From: Trichobilharzia regenti
Lineage: Eukaryota; Platyhelminthes; Trematoda; Strigeidida; Schistosomatidae
Direction of reading: 5' to 3'
DNA: 64,000 nucleotides
Assembly: GCA_944472135.2 (NCBI GenBank)
Contig: OX235265.1
Span: 57,051,112-57,115,111 of the forward strand
The first letter of the stretch is position 1; each line of letters starts with the position of its first letter. The notes under the pieces were generated by a model. It had not been told where the DNA came from, ran no database searches, and was given only the letters and a program-made list of their open reading frames with translations. Shown here in pieces: positions 1-12,012 of the stretch. A program made the translations under genes and the position numbers.

Positions 1-984
1 CGCGTTGGAGACAACCATTTTGAGGACTACTCGCTAATATCTCGAAATGGCACAGATAGGCTGGGAATGTAAACAAAGGCGAAAGGCTGTCGAAGGTGGG
101 GAAGTCAAGGTTAGCGAATGTAAAATACAGGAGTCTATGTATAAAAATAAGTTTGAAAAGAAATGCGTCACTTGAAACATCACCAAGGTTGGAGAGCACT
201 GTTAAGAGCGTGAGATTAGTTTTACTAACAATCTGTTGTTTCATTTCCTAAAACACTAATTCGTACAGAATTTCCTCTAGTTTAAATGTTATTTGGAGAA
301 CTACATTCCTACAGGTCATACATGTGAACGACTTGAGTTAAAGTGAAAGTTATTATATGATCAGAAGTTCTCCACTACCTCTTCCTAATGACATTTAAGG
401 ATACCAGTTATTAATATTGTAAGTGAATGCGTACAGCCAAGTCTCGGTGTCTTTTTTCAGATCAAGTTGTAACTGATCATCGTTATAATGAAGTTTGTGG
501 CCCTATGTACATGCTTACAGTGCACCTGTAACCTAAAGCTGTAAAGGTATTATTCTGGTTTCGATGAACCAGTCTTAAAACCAAACAGAGATAGGTACTA
601 CTAGTTATTTCCAGAAAAACTTCAAGCGGATGGAGTTACAGTTCAACAAATGTACCCTGATATTAGGTGCATAAATAAGAGACTAGTAGATAAGAATTAT
701 ATTTAAACTATTACGAAGTAGTAAGAAAAACTACTGCCATTATTTTGGGCAGACAAAATTCTCATTTCAAGTTAACTCTGTTATTGTTGTTAAAATGTAC
801 AATGTTGTATTAAGTATGAACGAATACTTACGTTACCCAGTAAATAACGACAATAAATATAATTTGGGAGATGGGATCACTACACCTTTGTCATATTGGA
901 TAGCATTTCAAGCTAACTAGCAGCATGAACACTAGAAATTCTACCTACCTAACTGGAGCCCATGTACCCCATGGTAAGTGCACT
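1..984. other. AT-rich DNA, nothing recognised
   Basis: I see no coding potential, tRNA-like box or repeat shared with the rest of the window here. Confidence 0.5.
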
Positions 985-1130
985 TAGTCTAACCGGTATC
1001 CAAACAACCTTACTGACATGGTAGGACCTGCAGGAACATGAGTCCCAGCCAGTTTAGCTGGTTGGGTCACTGTGGTGTTCAAGCCCGATTAACACGGCAA
1101 GGTAGCATTTGTCAGCCGGGTACTGAGAAG
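985..1130. repeat. Direct repeat A (pairs with 3537-3690)
   Basis: About 145 bp resembling 3537-3690 in the same orientation at roughly 75-80% by eye. Both copies contain the run TAGGACCTGCAGGAACA followed by a GTTGGGTCA block and an AAGCCCGA block. This copy abuts the 3' side of the minus-strand RTE remnant at 1190-2690 and the other copy lies beyond its 5' side, so the pair brackets that element. It may be RTE untranslated sequence left by two overlapping copies, or an independent repeat. I cannot assign a family with certainty. Confidence 0.6.
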
Positions 1131-1189
1131 TAATTCAGAAAACTTTTTGAAACTGTTAACTAATAGTATCGTCCTCCTGAGTTCCAAAA

Positions 1190-2690
1190 GTACATCCCAT
1201 TTCATCCTGTTTTCTATAGTCCTCTTCAGATGACTCCACGGTTGAACATTAGCCCTCATATCCTCATATGATCTCTTCCATGTCATACTCAAACACCATA
1301 CTCGTCGTTTCCTAGTCAGGTTCCAGTCAACGCCCTAGCTGGCACGCGACGTCACTCAACGGTCTTCACGGCGTGTGTCCGACCCATCCCCATTACCCTC
1401 CTCATATTTGTTGTGCGATTCTCTTTTGATGGGTTCGTCCCCACCTTGTTCCTTATTGCCTATCCTCTCTGGCTGGTCTTCTGATATTTATTATCGAGCG
1501 AAGGCAGCTGTTGATAAAAATCTTCAGTAGCCTGTTGGAAATGCTTTTAGTGATGCGCTCTCCAAGTGTCGGGACCACACAGAAGCACTGACTTGACATT
1601 AATGTGTAAAACTCAGGTCTTGTTCTTTAAACTGAGTGCAGAAAATTTTTTAAACTAATTTGAGAGCGATGAAGCTGTACAGTGCCTTTCGGATTGTGGT
1701 TTTAACATCCTCATCCATTCCACCTGTAGGCGAAACGACGGTGCCTAGATTAGGGAAGGGGATTACCTCTTTCAAATTTATTCTGTTGGTAGTGATTGGT
1801 GCTGATTGTTATTGTTGGTTCGTTGTCTTCATCAGCTCCATGTTCACTTGAAATCCTGTCTTCGCTGCTTCTTCTGTCAGTTTGGTGGTTTTTGTCTATA
1901 AGTCTTCGACATTGTGTGACATAAGACATAAATTATACTCAAAGTCCAGATCTTCTAGAGTCTTCTTGTCGGTCCAGCATATTTTTGTATTCTCGCCCCC
2001 CACAGCCTTCCACATAATCCGGTCCACCTCTATCAGAAATATCATGGGTTGATAGTATTCAGCCTTGTCTAATTCCCGTATTCACTCCAAAGGCTCCACT
2101 GAGTTTACCGTTGTAGATCACTTGGCATGTGCCCTAATCATATAGCTGGTGAATGGGATTGATAAATATTTGGAGCACACCATAATGTAGCAGCAGTTTC
2201 CAAATTACTTCACGCTCAATGCTGTCAAAGGCCTTTTCAAAGTAAATGAAATTAAGGTAGAAATTTGACTGTCATTCTATGCTTTTCTCGATGAAAATGC
2301 GTAGAGTTGCGATCTGATCCGAATATGATTTACTTTTCCTGAATCCAACTTGTTCCTTTCGGAATTTTGCATCCAGAGAATCTTTTAATCTCTTCAGGAT
2401 GACTTGACGTGGACACGAGCATGATTCGTTGCCAATTTTTACAAAGGCCTAAGTTGCCCTTCTTTGGTAGTTTGACAAGGTAGCCTATCTCCCAATCAGC
2501 ACGTGCCTTTCCTTCCAAAATGTCCGCAGTAGTGGCGTGAGGATACTGACGGCGGTCTTTGGCTCATTTGTCATTACTTCTTGGGGAATTCTATCTGATC
2601 CTTCTGCCTTCCCGGCTTTTATTAAATCCCTCTAATATCTATTCAGTCTTCCCACATTGTCGATTCGATTCTTGTAAGAATTATCCCGCC
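1190..2690 (-). pseudogene. Degenerate RTE-clade LINE, reverse transcriptase and C-terminus
   Basis: On the minus strand, broken frames align piecewise with the RTE protein at 36895-38385. The segment near 2330-2518 reads GYLVKLPKKGNLGLCKNW, the conserved start of the RT fingers. The stretch near 2190-2330 corresponds to the FEKAFDSVDRE region. The catalytic FADD box near 1950 has decayed to FEYN. The segment near 1190-1290 matches the C-terminal TWRRS region. Stops and frameshifts are frequent, so it cannot encode an enzyme. The usual RTE 3' end and (AAT)n tail are missing, so it is truncated at both ends. It is clearly older than the copy at 36.9 kb. Confidence 0.85.
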
Positions 2691-2699
2691 AAATCAAGT

Positions 2700-3536
2700 A
2701 AAATAAAAATTTAAAAAATAAAAACCGGTCACTAGGGTGAAAGCAGTGTGTTTGGTCCTTAATCCTAGTGATAACTTTGTGGCCACCAAGCTAAGTGACT
2801 CGCCGTCACAGTACACTGTGAACTGACTTTGGGAGGTTGGAGACAATAGGTGGAAAGCTCTGCATCTAGATTTCGATCTTAATGGTTGGTTATGATAAGG
2901 GGTGTCTACAACCTCAAAGAAGTTATGTGCCCCTGGCTCTAAAAGGCTGTCGGGTTGTTTCTATGGCTCTCATCATTGTTCGTGGTCACAGAGTGAAGTG
3001 AAGACGATTCACTACCCCGAAGAACAGTACTAACTTTAGTAGGGGAGTAAGATGATGAAGGTGGTGTGGGTAAAGAAGAATGATGCTCGAGGAGGCTTTG
3101 TGTGTTCTTGGAAATGTGTGGGCAGCTGTTACTTCCCGGCTGATCACACCGTGGAAGTTGGTTAATTCTTCGGTCACCTAAAAGAGAAAGAGCGTTAGTG
3201 CTGCGTGGCCGCAGAGCCTAGGGGACAATTGCTTGAGGCTGGTCACACACGGCCTGTATGGACTGGTTTTTTGGTGTGGTCCCGTGTTAGTAAACTTACC
3301 GCCGGTTACGGACCACCGTAGGGTTATTCAGGATGTACAATTCTCGGGGTCGACCTTTTGCTGACGCCATCACTCCAGAGTGGAGAGACAGCATAGCTGG
3401 CATACTGGTCATCTGAGGGAAATACCTCACTCCTGGTACATCCTTTTTCCCCAGCAGTACAACTTTTCTATTGACTTCGGCCACAGACCCGCAGCATAGT
3501 GGGAAAAAATTCTTACACTAAGCCCGTAACTGCTTT
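2700..3536. other. Unassigned, less AT-rich stretch between RTE remnant and repeat B
   Basis: This segment is noticeably richer in G and C than its surroundings. It lies immediately 5' of the minus-strand RTE remnant, the position expected for an RTE 5' region or endonuclease part, but I cannot align it to the endonuclease seen at 60.7-62.0 kb. Short open frames exist but none resembles a known domain. It may be RTE 5' untranslated sequence or another repeat. Confidence 0.3.
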
Positions 3537-3690
3537 TAGTCTAATCGCCGTCCTTACAACCTTCCTGTCATGATAGGACCTGCAGGAACAATAGTTCCAG
3601 TCAGTGTAGCTTGTTGGGTCATTGCGATATGCAAGCCCGACCACCACGTCAAGATAGCAATTATCAGTCGGGTGATATATCAGTTCTCAC
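3537..3690. repeat. Direct repeat B (pairs with 985-1130)
   Basis: This is the partner of repeat A, in the same orientation, with the shared TAGGACCTGCAGGAACA run near 3575-3591. It lies on the 5' side of the minus-strand RTE remnant, about 2.55 kb from repeat A. Confidence 0.6.
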
Positions 3691-4075
3691 ACTCACCTGG
3701 GTAAAACGGGTACATCGAATAAATCTGGATTCGCACTTAAAAGAGGTACATCCTTTGAAAGCCTTTGGTAGGTATGAGAATCTTGATAAACAATAAGCTT
3801 GTTGACCAGGAAATTCTAGTCTTCTTTGTGCAATCGGCTAGAAATCACAGGCGAATTAACTTTCATAAAAGCCTGTTTAGATTACACTTGTATATATACA
3901 TATAATTTTGCTCGGAATATTACTAAAAACTATTGAAATATAATAATTTATTTGATCTATTTCACAATGTTCAAACTTTTTACTGGCATTAATTACAAAA
4001 TACTATTGTAACTATGAAAAATAAACTACTTACACTTAAATTTAGTAGTATCACTCTTTTCTTCATATTTTCCAG

Positions 4076-4121
4076 ATGATTGTGTTATGTTCATGTAGGC
4101 GTGGAGAAAGTGAAGGGATTA
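4076..4121 (+). other. Candidate 46-bp micro-exon
   Basis: A polypyrimidine tract ending TTTTCCAG at 4068-4075 is followed by 46 bp and then a consensus donor GTAAGT at 4122-4127. The stretch starts with ATG and stays open in that frame. Very short exons flanked by long introns are known in schistosomes (micro-exon genes). Nothing nearby supports a gene, so this may be a chance pairing of splice-like signals. Confidence 0.15.
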
Positions 4122-4394
4122 GTAAGTTTTAAAGATTTGACATTTAATACTTTTAAGTTATTCAGGACGCTAAAGTTTCTTTCTTCTTCTGAAGCTATTG
4201 TAGTTAGACACTCAGAACCATATTCTTGTTTGTACAATTTTATCAGTATACCTCTACTATTCCTCCTGGTTTGTATGGTTTTGCCGACTGATTATCATTC
4301 AAAAATCAAAACATCTTGAAATTTCATCACTACTACGGTTTTGTTCGTGTTGCCTTAAATTCTGAACAGATAAATTCATGTGAAGCATTATAAT

Positions 4395-4640
4395 AGCAGG
4401 AATTTTATTTCTATTTTATTCCTTTTGTATTCCGAGTGGAACATAGGGCTTCAAACTTGAAGCTTTGGTGCCAGTCGTTTTCATTTTTACCGGTTGGGGT
4501 TGCTAGCCTCACGCCCAATCTTCCCTCTTTACCAGTCTTGTTACTTGCTTAGCGAAGTAAAGGAGTGCGTCGGCCAGTGATCGGACCCCGAACCACCTGC
4601 TTGGTTGGTGAGCATTGTACCGATGTGCTACTGACGTTGA
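4395..4640 (-). mobile_element. SINE-3 copy: tRNA-like head, RTE-like 3' tail
   Basis: Read on the minus strand, the element begins with a tRNA-like head (box-B-like GGTTCGGGGTCC). It runs through a body of about 120 bp and ends with GAAGCCCTATGTTCCACTCG plus an A-rich tail at about 4465-4410. That ending matches the end of the RTE at 38361-38385 and 59385-59415. Two more copies with the same organisation are at 31150-31378 (+) and 51926-52145 (-). Known SINE families often share a 3' end with the LINE that mobilises them, and this fits that pattern. It encodes no protein. Confidence 0.65.
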
Positions 4641-4644
4641 TTGA

Positions 4645-7344
4645 CTTAGTTTAATTGAACTTAATGCGAATCTAAACGTTCAGTTATGAATACCAAACAC
4701 AAAAAGATCAGTTCTACTCTTCATTTATATAATATTATCTTGATTTTAAAATTATCGCGATGTATCCAGTACCTATTAAAATGAATACTTGATTGGTAGA
4801 GTCTTTGAACAGCTGAGGTTTAAATCTCAGAAGGAAAATGAGGTCGTCACACAGGTTCGAGGTACACCTTGTTAAACAGTATCAAAAAACACGAGAAGTA
4901 GGCTAGGTAGGCATTCTCATCATCACGATTCTTATAATTAGCACAATTAGCTGATATCAGAAGTATAAACAAAAAGGTCAAGGAAGAACATACTAATTAG
5001 CCAAAAATTTTCGAGTATATCTCAAATGCTAACCTTAAATTTCTAATAGTTTCATGTCTTTTAATCAGAATGATGAAATATTTCACGTGCTTTAAGTATC
5101 CATTCCAGCAGCTTATTTGTATAATCTGTTGTAAAGTGTTGTATTGTTTCTCTTCAGTGAGACAGAATTACAGGTCTCTATTGGTATGTGGGCCCATTAG
5201 ATATTAGTTCTACGAAACTTTTGATTTTGACTAGACACTGCTTGATAAATTATGGGTACCAGTGGAGCCTGGCATATATGTGTTTTCCTTTTTAAAAACC
5301 GTCAGTTGGCTGTATTTGCAGCCCTTTGAGTGGTTATTTCTCCAATCAGACGTCGTCTTAGCACCCCCTGACATTACAAACTCCAAATTGTTATACACTA
5401 GACTACTGAGTCACAAGAGTCAGTTCTATTGCAACAGGCATGACTTATCAATTGAATTTCTTCTGCTTCCCCTTGGTTTTCTTTCAGCTGACTGAAATGG
5501 AATCATAAAATTCTATCAATCGGTCTGCATTGTTTAAGTAGCGGAGTCAGAGTTGCTGATTTGCCCCCTGAAAGAAGATACCAATACACTGTATCAGTCA
5601 CTTAGTGTGAATTCTAATCAAAAAGAGATGACGGTATAAGGCATCTTATTGTCTATCTAAATACATGAGATTAAGTGTGCTTGTGTCGATTTATTCTCAT
5701 GATTTGACAACGTTTTATACGGTCAAACCTAGAAAGGTGGAAATTTCTAACTTCCTGCATTTTAACGAAGTTACTTTATACTCCTCTTCTGGCATAAATT
5801 TTCGTTTTATTGTCCATTCACACTTGCAGTACTATGAAAACTTATAGATCGGCAGAATGGATGGTAGTTTTAACTGTGTGAAAACAGTTCTACACACATT
5901 CAATTTGTTAATACGAGATATAAATTATATGGCCTAAAAGTAATTTTATTGACCTGCTTTGTTGTTAATTCACCTTCATGAAATACTTGAAGATGGATTC
6001 GCCAAGGTTGGGATTGAATAGTGATGATCACCAAGTAACTGAATATCAACTCATAATCTGACATTCCCTGCATTTAATCAAGGTTTTCTAAGTAAATTTG
6101 ATCTTTGAAAGAATCGACTCCTATGGTATCACTTTACCCTGTTTGTTTTTAAAGGATTTCGAAAACGTTTCCTTTTCACTGTTTTTGTTCATATCTAAAT
6201 TAAATATGTTAATCTGTTGAAGGTTGGTTAGTTTCCTTTCCCATGGTTACAATTCAATCTTTTTTTTTACCTTAATTCTCCCTTTTCCTGTCTTTTTTGC
6301 TGAACACCACCTTTGAATTTTCAGCGATTCCTGTTATCTAATTATAAGAAATAGCAAGTTGAAAAGTCTGTTGTAGTTTTTGTCTTATGTAACCACTTCG
6401 CTTAATTGCTTTTTTAAGTTTGTTTTTGTCGTCTTTTAAAATGACTGTTGATGGTTAAATTAACCACCAGAATTTCGGAAATTATCCAAATCACCTAATA
6501 AATTCTTTGTTTACTTTCCTTTGCTAGAAATACTTGTCCTTTATACGTGGAATTGAGAATATCAGATTACATGGAAAGGAGTAGAAAAATAAAAGTGAAT
6601 TATTACTTCTCTCTCGAGCACTGTTCTTATATTTTCAGATTTTAAAAAATGTGTAGGCAACAAATTGAACACGGGAAGAATCACCAGCATTTCTGTCTTC
6701 CAATCACAATCAATATTTTCTTTCAACTAATTAGTATTTTGGAAGAAAATGTCTATTAAGCAGTAAGGTATCACAAAGGAATTTACACGCATACACACAA
6801 AGAGAATTTCTTATGCACTAAGGTGTCGGGTGTAATTCAATCTCACAGGCATTTCGTTTATACATTTGAATATCAATATTTGATAGTTTAATAGGAGAAA
6901 TGAAGAACAATTTTCCACAATTTTATGGGTTAATAAAATGTGTTTAACCTGATATTCTTAAATGTAACTACAATGACGTTACTCGCCCTGAAAATACAGT
7001 TTATCAAAAGACACTTGTCTAAATTAATACAAGACATTTATAACTACATATTTAGCGAAGAAAAAAACTGCAACTTATCACTGCTTTTATGCTTTGGTCT
7101 AAATAACCTTCCTTCGAATTACAAGTGAGTATTGAGAAGGAATTAACTTAAGCTAACACGCTGAGAAACTTTTAAGCATATTACAAGACATTACGTTATT
7201 ATTCATCCTCATCTGTTCGACGGAATCTCTTAAAAAAGGAAATTAAATAAACAACTTTTCAACTATTCTTCTTAAAATTTGTAACTTGAATTAGTGTAGT
7301 GTATTCACTAAAATACTTAGTGGAGGATGAAATATAATTTTTAA
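4645..7344. other. AT-rich DNA, nothing recognised
   Basis: Only short chance frames are present. A possible tRNA-like scrap (CAGGTTCGAGG) near 4853-4863 is too degenerate to assign. No repeat from elsewhere in the window was recognised. Confidence 0.5.
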
Positions 7345-7420
7345 TGCACTTGACCTCACCAGGAATCGAACCCGGGACTTTCAGGTCAAGGCAAGCATAT
7401 TACCATCTAATTTTCGTGTA
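7345..7420 (-). mobile_element. SINE-1 head fragment with box B
   Basis: The minus strand carries a perfect polymerase III box B (GGTTCGATTCC, about 7362-7372). It is preceded by CTTGCCTTGACCTGAAAG, which closely matches the same region of the SINE-1 copy at 50318-50605. Only the tRNA-like head remains; the hammerhead part is missing. Confidence 0.6.
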
Positions 7421-10400
7421 CGTATTGTTGCAGCGACCCAAACCAAGACAAAAAAAAGAACCAGTGCCCTTTGATTTTCAGGGATTCCCTAAATGATTTC
7501 GGATCATAACAACATCTACCTTTGAAATCAGTTAAATCCTTGCAGACCCAGAACTTGGAAATCCCACTTTCAGTGCATTCAAAGATAGATTTGTACAGAT
7601 TTCAGATAATTCATGATTTCTTAATATTTATTGTCTGTATGATGTACTTCACATACTCATCAACACTTTGCTTCACTGCAATACATGACTGAAATATTTC
7701 GACGCACTTCAGTTAATTAAAGTATCTTTCAAGCAGTAATCAGAATATCCTGTGTTTGTAGCTCTCTACTTGCTGTTCCTTATATTTTCTTAGTTTATAG
7801 TATTGTATATCTGCAAGAAATTAGCTTCATACATTAAATTCATTTTTCATACATATATCCCCGATTCTTACCAAGATGTATTCACATTCACGGAGGGAAC
7901 TGATGTGTTTCCAAGCAAGACCTTACCACTCGGGTGTTCCAGACATGATCGCGTGATAATGTCCTAATATCCTATGCTATTAAATTTTTTCAGCATCGGT
8001 TGAATTTTGTATTATTCCGATTATCTCACTGACCAATTCAGTATTATATCCAACTGTAACTGATTCTGGATAACTGTTATTTTTGTAATTCAAATGAACT
8101 AGAGGCCTTGATTACATTATAATGATTACGAATTCAGCAAGGAAAGTTCACTACATTTACTGTCTTGTGTTAGATTAAGCTTGTGCCAGTTTTTCAGGAA
8201 TCTTAAAATCTTACGGCGGGAAGAAATGTATGTGCGTAAACTACATTGAGGCTTTTTGTTTGGAGTATGCTGGTGCTACTTAAATAATTGACTATTATAG
8301 GTTCTTACTTTTATATAATAAACCTCAGTCAGTATATACAAACTTTCTTGAATGTCATTTTATTCACCATCCGGTCATTTACTTATTATTTTAATATGTT
8401 AATGTACATTCCGTAACCTTCAAGGAAAGTATCAGTTTGTTGCACTTCCGTATAATAAGTGAAAGCACTCCTGTAAATATGAAGGTATTTAATATTGTAT
8501 TTTTTTATTTTTATCGGTGCTAAAATATTCGCCTCACATTTTTGTATGAATCTCACACATTTATGTGAGAGTACAACTGCTAATAATATCGTCTGTGTAG
8601 GCATTCATTTATTCATGTAGCTTACTGCTTAAATAAACCGACGAAATAGATTAATTCCGTTTCCTTTGTTGACTGATTACATAAACACAATTTTGTTGTT
8701 GTATTTTTAAGGTAATCACGTGTTATAAATAATTCACTAAAGTAAGATAAACTTTGGTCCCCTGTTAACTTTATTTGTATTCATTAAACTTCACTGGAAA
8801 ACTAACTGTAAACAAAGATAAGAAAAGACAGTATCATTCAACCCATTTATAAATTAATTCACCAATTTCTTTAAGATATGTTTATATTACTACCTATTCA
8901 TTTGTTTGTTTGAATTCCAGCAAACACTAAATATTGAATAATCCTATTTCTACGGTATATGTATGTGTGTATGACAATTTATATTTCAATACTTGTATTT
9001 TTCATAGATGGATTAATGGTTTATTTTCATTCAGGTGCTAACCAAATGCTTATTAATACTACTGTTTGACCTCGGAAATATGGTAGTCAATTGTGTTTAC
9101 TTAAATCTAGCATCACTGCAAATAAACAAAGTTCAATACAAACACAGACATATACTCATTCAGCTACCTGGTGATGATTCATGCAATCTGCTAGTTTTCG
9201 CACATCAATGTGTTATGATTCACATATCCACTAGTAAATGTAACATAGTCCCATAAATGTAAATATATATTTATGTGTTAAATAAAATTACCAATATGAA
9301 TAACTGGAGGTTACATAATATTCAAGTTTCGGTAAACAGATATATACATATTGCGTAAATCAAAACTAAGTTATTTCACTTCCATTATAGTTGTGTGACA
9401 CTTTCCGACCTAACTAATTTTAATTTTTAATTAATTAAAAATTATTCTGTGTACAAATTTTTGTTATAAATTGTTATTATCCAATTTGGTTTGTGGAAAT
9501 TTGATTGACTGGCTTTAGATCGGAAAACTACTGAAAAACAATATTTTGGAGAGATGTGCTCTCAGGCATGATATGAGGTTCCTTTGCATTGTGCACCAAC
9601 AAATCCCGGAAAGCAGTACTCTGATGTTGGCTATTAACTGATTTTGGGATGGAATACAGAAATTTTAGTGAGAAGGCACCAATGTGTGAGGTCAAATAAG
9701 TTGAGTGTAGTCCCTTACTCATCTGTGGCATTAAATCACGGTCACAAATTATTCTGAGCATATCAAAGGTGTGTCATTTGTTGGATTTAGATCAAGAAAT
9801 TGAATGGTGGCATACACACCAGAAACACAGACGTTCTGTGCTTATTATTGTATAGGATGTTGGTAAGGTCCCAAAGCAGGTTGAAATGATTTTTCGGAAC
9901 ACCTTAGTTTCCCCCTGTTCTATAGATAGCTTCTATGAGCAGTAAAAAAATCTTCCTTGAGAGAAGATTGTTATAATCTATGCAGTTTCTGATAGCCCAT
10001 GGAAAATGAAAAAGTATTTCGACTTTCTTTGTGGCTCTTCAGAGTTATACTGACAAAAACCCATTAGTTTTTTATTGTTGAATAAATCAGTGACTATCAC
10101 ACATCACAAATATATATCACTTATATGAATTGCACTGAAGTAATCACTGTGTTTTTTAAAGTTGCTGCAGTAACAAAGTTACTTTTTCAATTAAATACGT
10201 GATTCAAAGAAAATGATGCAGGACTGCATCGCATAAAAAAGAGAACCTACGCAGAAAATGCGTTTCTTTTCCTCGTTTAGAATCCATTGCTCACATGTTT
10301 TCTTTTCCTCACACTATGAGTTTCAAAATTACCGCCTACAATCTCAATTACCAGTTGCGGTTTCGTCTTCATAGTTTATAAAACCTAATTTCTGACTTGA

Positions 10401-10654
10401 TCTAAGCGGTTCAGTGTGGGGGCGAGAATGAGTAATTGTAAGTTTCTTCAGCCGTAAATAAATAAGTTGTTCATATGACTAAGACACTTAGAAACTTTTC
10501 GTCTACTGTTCTCAGCGATACTTCACCTCAAAGTGCAATGGCTCAGTTGATTTTAGTACACACCAGATATTAAAAATTAGATATTTGTGTAAATACAAGC
10601 ACATAAATCTCAACAAAGACACAAATCTGACTACACCATATTTTCAAGTATTGA
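7421..10654. other. AT-rich DNA, nothing recognised
   Basis: A 73-codon frame starting at 9035 follows a CATTCAG acceptor-like site, but it resembles nothing I know. No other structure was noted. Confidence 0.45.
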
Positions 10655-10835
10655 TTTTGCAGGGGTTTGATTGATTTCAAATGTAATCACGAAATGACTT
10701 CAGTTAGAGAAGCATTATTAACCAAGGATTAGTGAACAGAAGTGTAGTCTCAGTTTGGGGCTCTTCATCAGAACGTACCCATTACCCTACTAGGGACCAG
10801 ACCCGGGAATTTCACGTTCAAGGGAGGACTCCTCC
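10655..10835 (-). mobile_element. SINE-1 copy, minus half of a head-to-head pair
   Basis: The minus strand reads, in order, a decayed tRNA-like head, a hammerhead-like core (ATGAAGA, GCCC, CAAACT) around 10740-10778, and the 3' segment that in other copies follows the ribozyme (the stretch rich in TCTCTAACTGA). The core is badly decayed on the GGAC/GAAAC side. A plus-oriented copy of the same family starts within about 20 bp of its head. Confidence 0.6.
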
Positions 10836-10844
10836 GTCTCAGTT

Positions 10845-10990
10845 CCTTAAGGTATTCCCACTTCTCCTTGTAACCTGAAGGTTACGAATTCGATCCTTGT
10901 ATTAGGATGAAGAGCCCGAAACAAGGACGAAACAAATGTTCACTACTTCCTGGTTTATAATGGTTCTATAACTGAAGCTAACATGCTATG
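10845..10990 (+). mobile_element. SINE-1 copy, plus half of a head-to-head pair
   Basis: The plus strand has CCTTGTAACCTGAAGG, a degraded box B (GAATTCGATCC), then ATGAAGA (10907-10913), GCCC, a 7-nt loop, GGAC (10925-10928), GAAAC (10929-10933), a 4-nt loop and GTT at the cleavage-site position. This follows the hammerhead layout, but C3 is replaced by A and the cleavage triplet is GUU. It ends in the usual 3' segment (TAATGGTTCTATAACTGA). Confidence 0.65.
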
Positions 10991-11804
10991 CTATTAGCTC
11001 AGACACTAATCTTGCGTTGCTGGTAACGATTTCCAAGAACCCTTTTGTTTAACGTCCTCACTTGCTAATAACAGGCAGAAAAGCACGACTGAGAGCACGG
11101 GTAAAATCCTTTTACATAAAACTGAAGTGCACTTCAGGTCACTTAAAGTGCTACGCTAATTCATTTTTGTTCAGTGATAAATAGGATTATTAGACCAAAA
11201 TCTGATAATTATAACAATTAAAGGAAAATTTAGAACATGTTCTCTTTGTTTTATTTAGGAGAAAATCATATCTTAAGCAGTATATAATTCATTATATACC
11301 CTTGATTCGAACTCTAAACAGTCTACATTAACAGAAAATCTTTCAAAGTATGCAATAACTGTTATTTCAATTTAGGCTATACTAGTTGCCTTCATTTCCT
11401 AACACCTAAAGGATTCTAAATAAGTGGCCCCTCTATTTTCCAAGTGCAGTTTTTGATATGACTGTGAGAAACAAATTAAGCTCAGAATATTAACCAGCAA
11501 ATAATAATTATAAGTTAATTGGTGGATGATGACTAGCAGTGGAATCCAGGATGCGCAAGAAGCCGACATGTTAACCTGAGACCGAGCACTTCGGTCTAAT
11601 CAATCGACTGAAAAATCTTAAATTGAATGAAATAGCAGATAATAATGTTTCATTTTATGATATATGTAATGAACGAATAAATTTGGAAAGCAGGTTTGCT
11701 TCATTTCTTTGTTTCGGGATTACCACACCTTAAATTTCACAGCTATTACACACACCGCTAAACTTGGAGACCTGATTTTATCTCTTCAGTGGATGTTCAA
11801 AGTA
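10991..11804. other. AT-rich DNA with a short Sm-alpha-like scrap
   Basis: On the minus strand 11530-11560 reads TGCGCATCCTGGATTCCACTGC. This matches, from memory, sequence downstream of the hammerhead cleavage site in published schistosome S-alpha repeats and resembles the element at 47.9 kb. The catalytic core itself is not present. The rest is featureless. Confidence 0.4.
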
Positions 11805-12012
11805 TGAATTGTTGGCGGCACAGTGGTTAGGACTCTCGCCGACCATGCACATGATCCGGGGTTCGATCCCCTGCCGACTCACACCTGATATCTATGGTCG
11901 GCCTACGAAATTTGGGCTACCAATATCCATGCTGAAAATTCCATACTTGTACCTAAAATACAGTGTGGAATCAAGCTCTAATCAAAAATATAAATATAAA
12001 ATATTATTGGTT
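11805..12012 (+). mobile_element. SINE-2 copy, tRNA-derived head with perfect box B
   Basis: The head reads GGCACAGTGGTTAGGACTCT and is followed by a consensus box B GGTTCGATCCC at 11860-11870. The body contains GGTCGGCC, AAATTTGGGCT and a terminal GTGTGGAATCAAGCT block, then an A/T-rich tail (AAATATAAATATAAAATATT). Three further copies with the same order of blocks lie on the minus strand at 26445-26640, 33711-33906 and 44505-44690. It is a non-autonomous element transcribed, if at all, by polymerase III. Confidence 0.75.

Noticed and set aside
7350..7415. Possible tRNA gene on the minus strand (perfect box B, anticodon-loop-like region)
   Set aside because: The same block occurs in SINE-1 copies at 49.9 and 50.4 kb, and no full cloverleaf with matched acceptor arms is visible.
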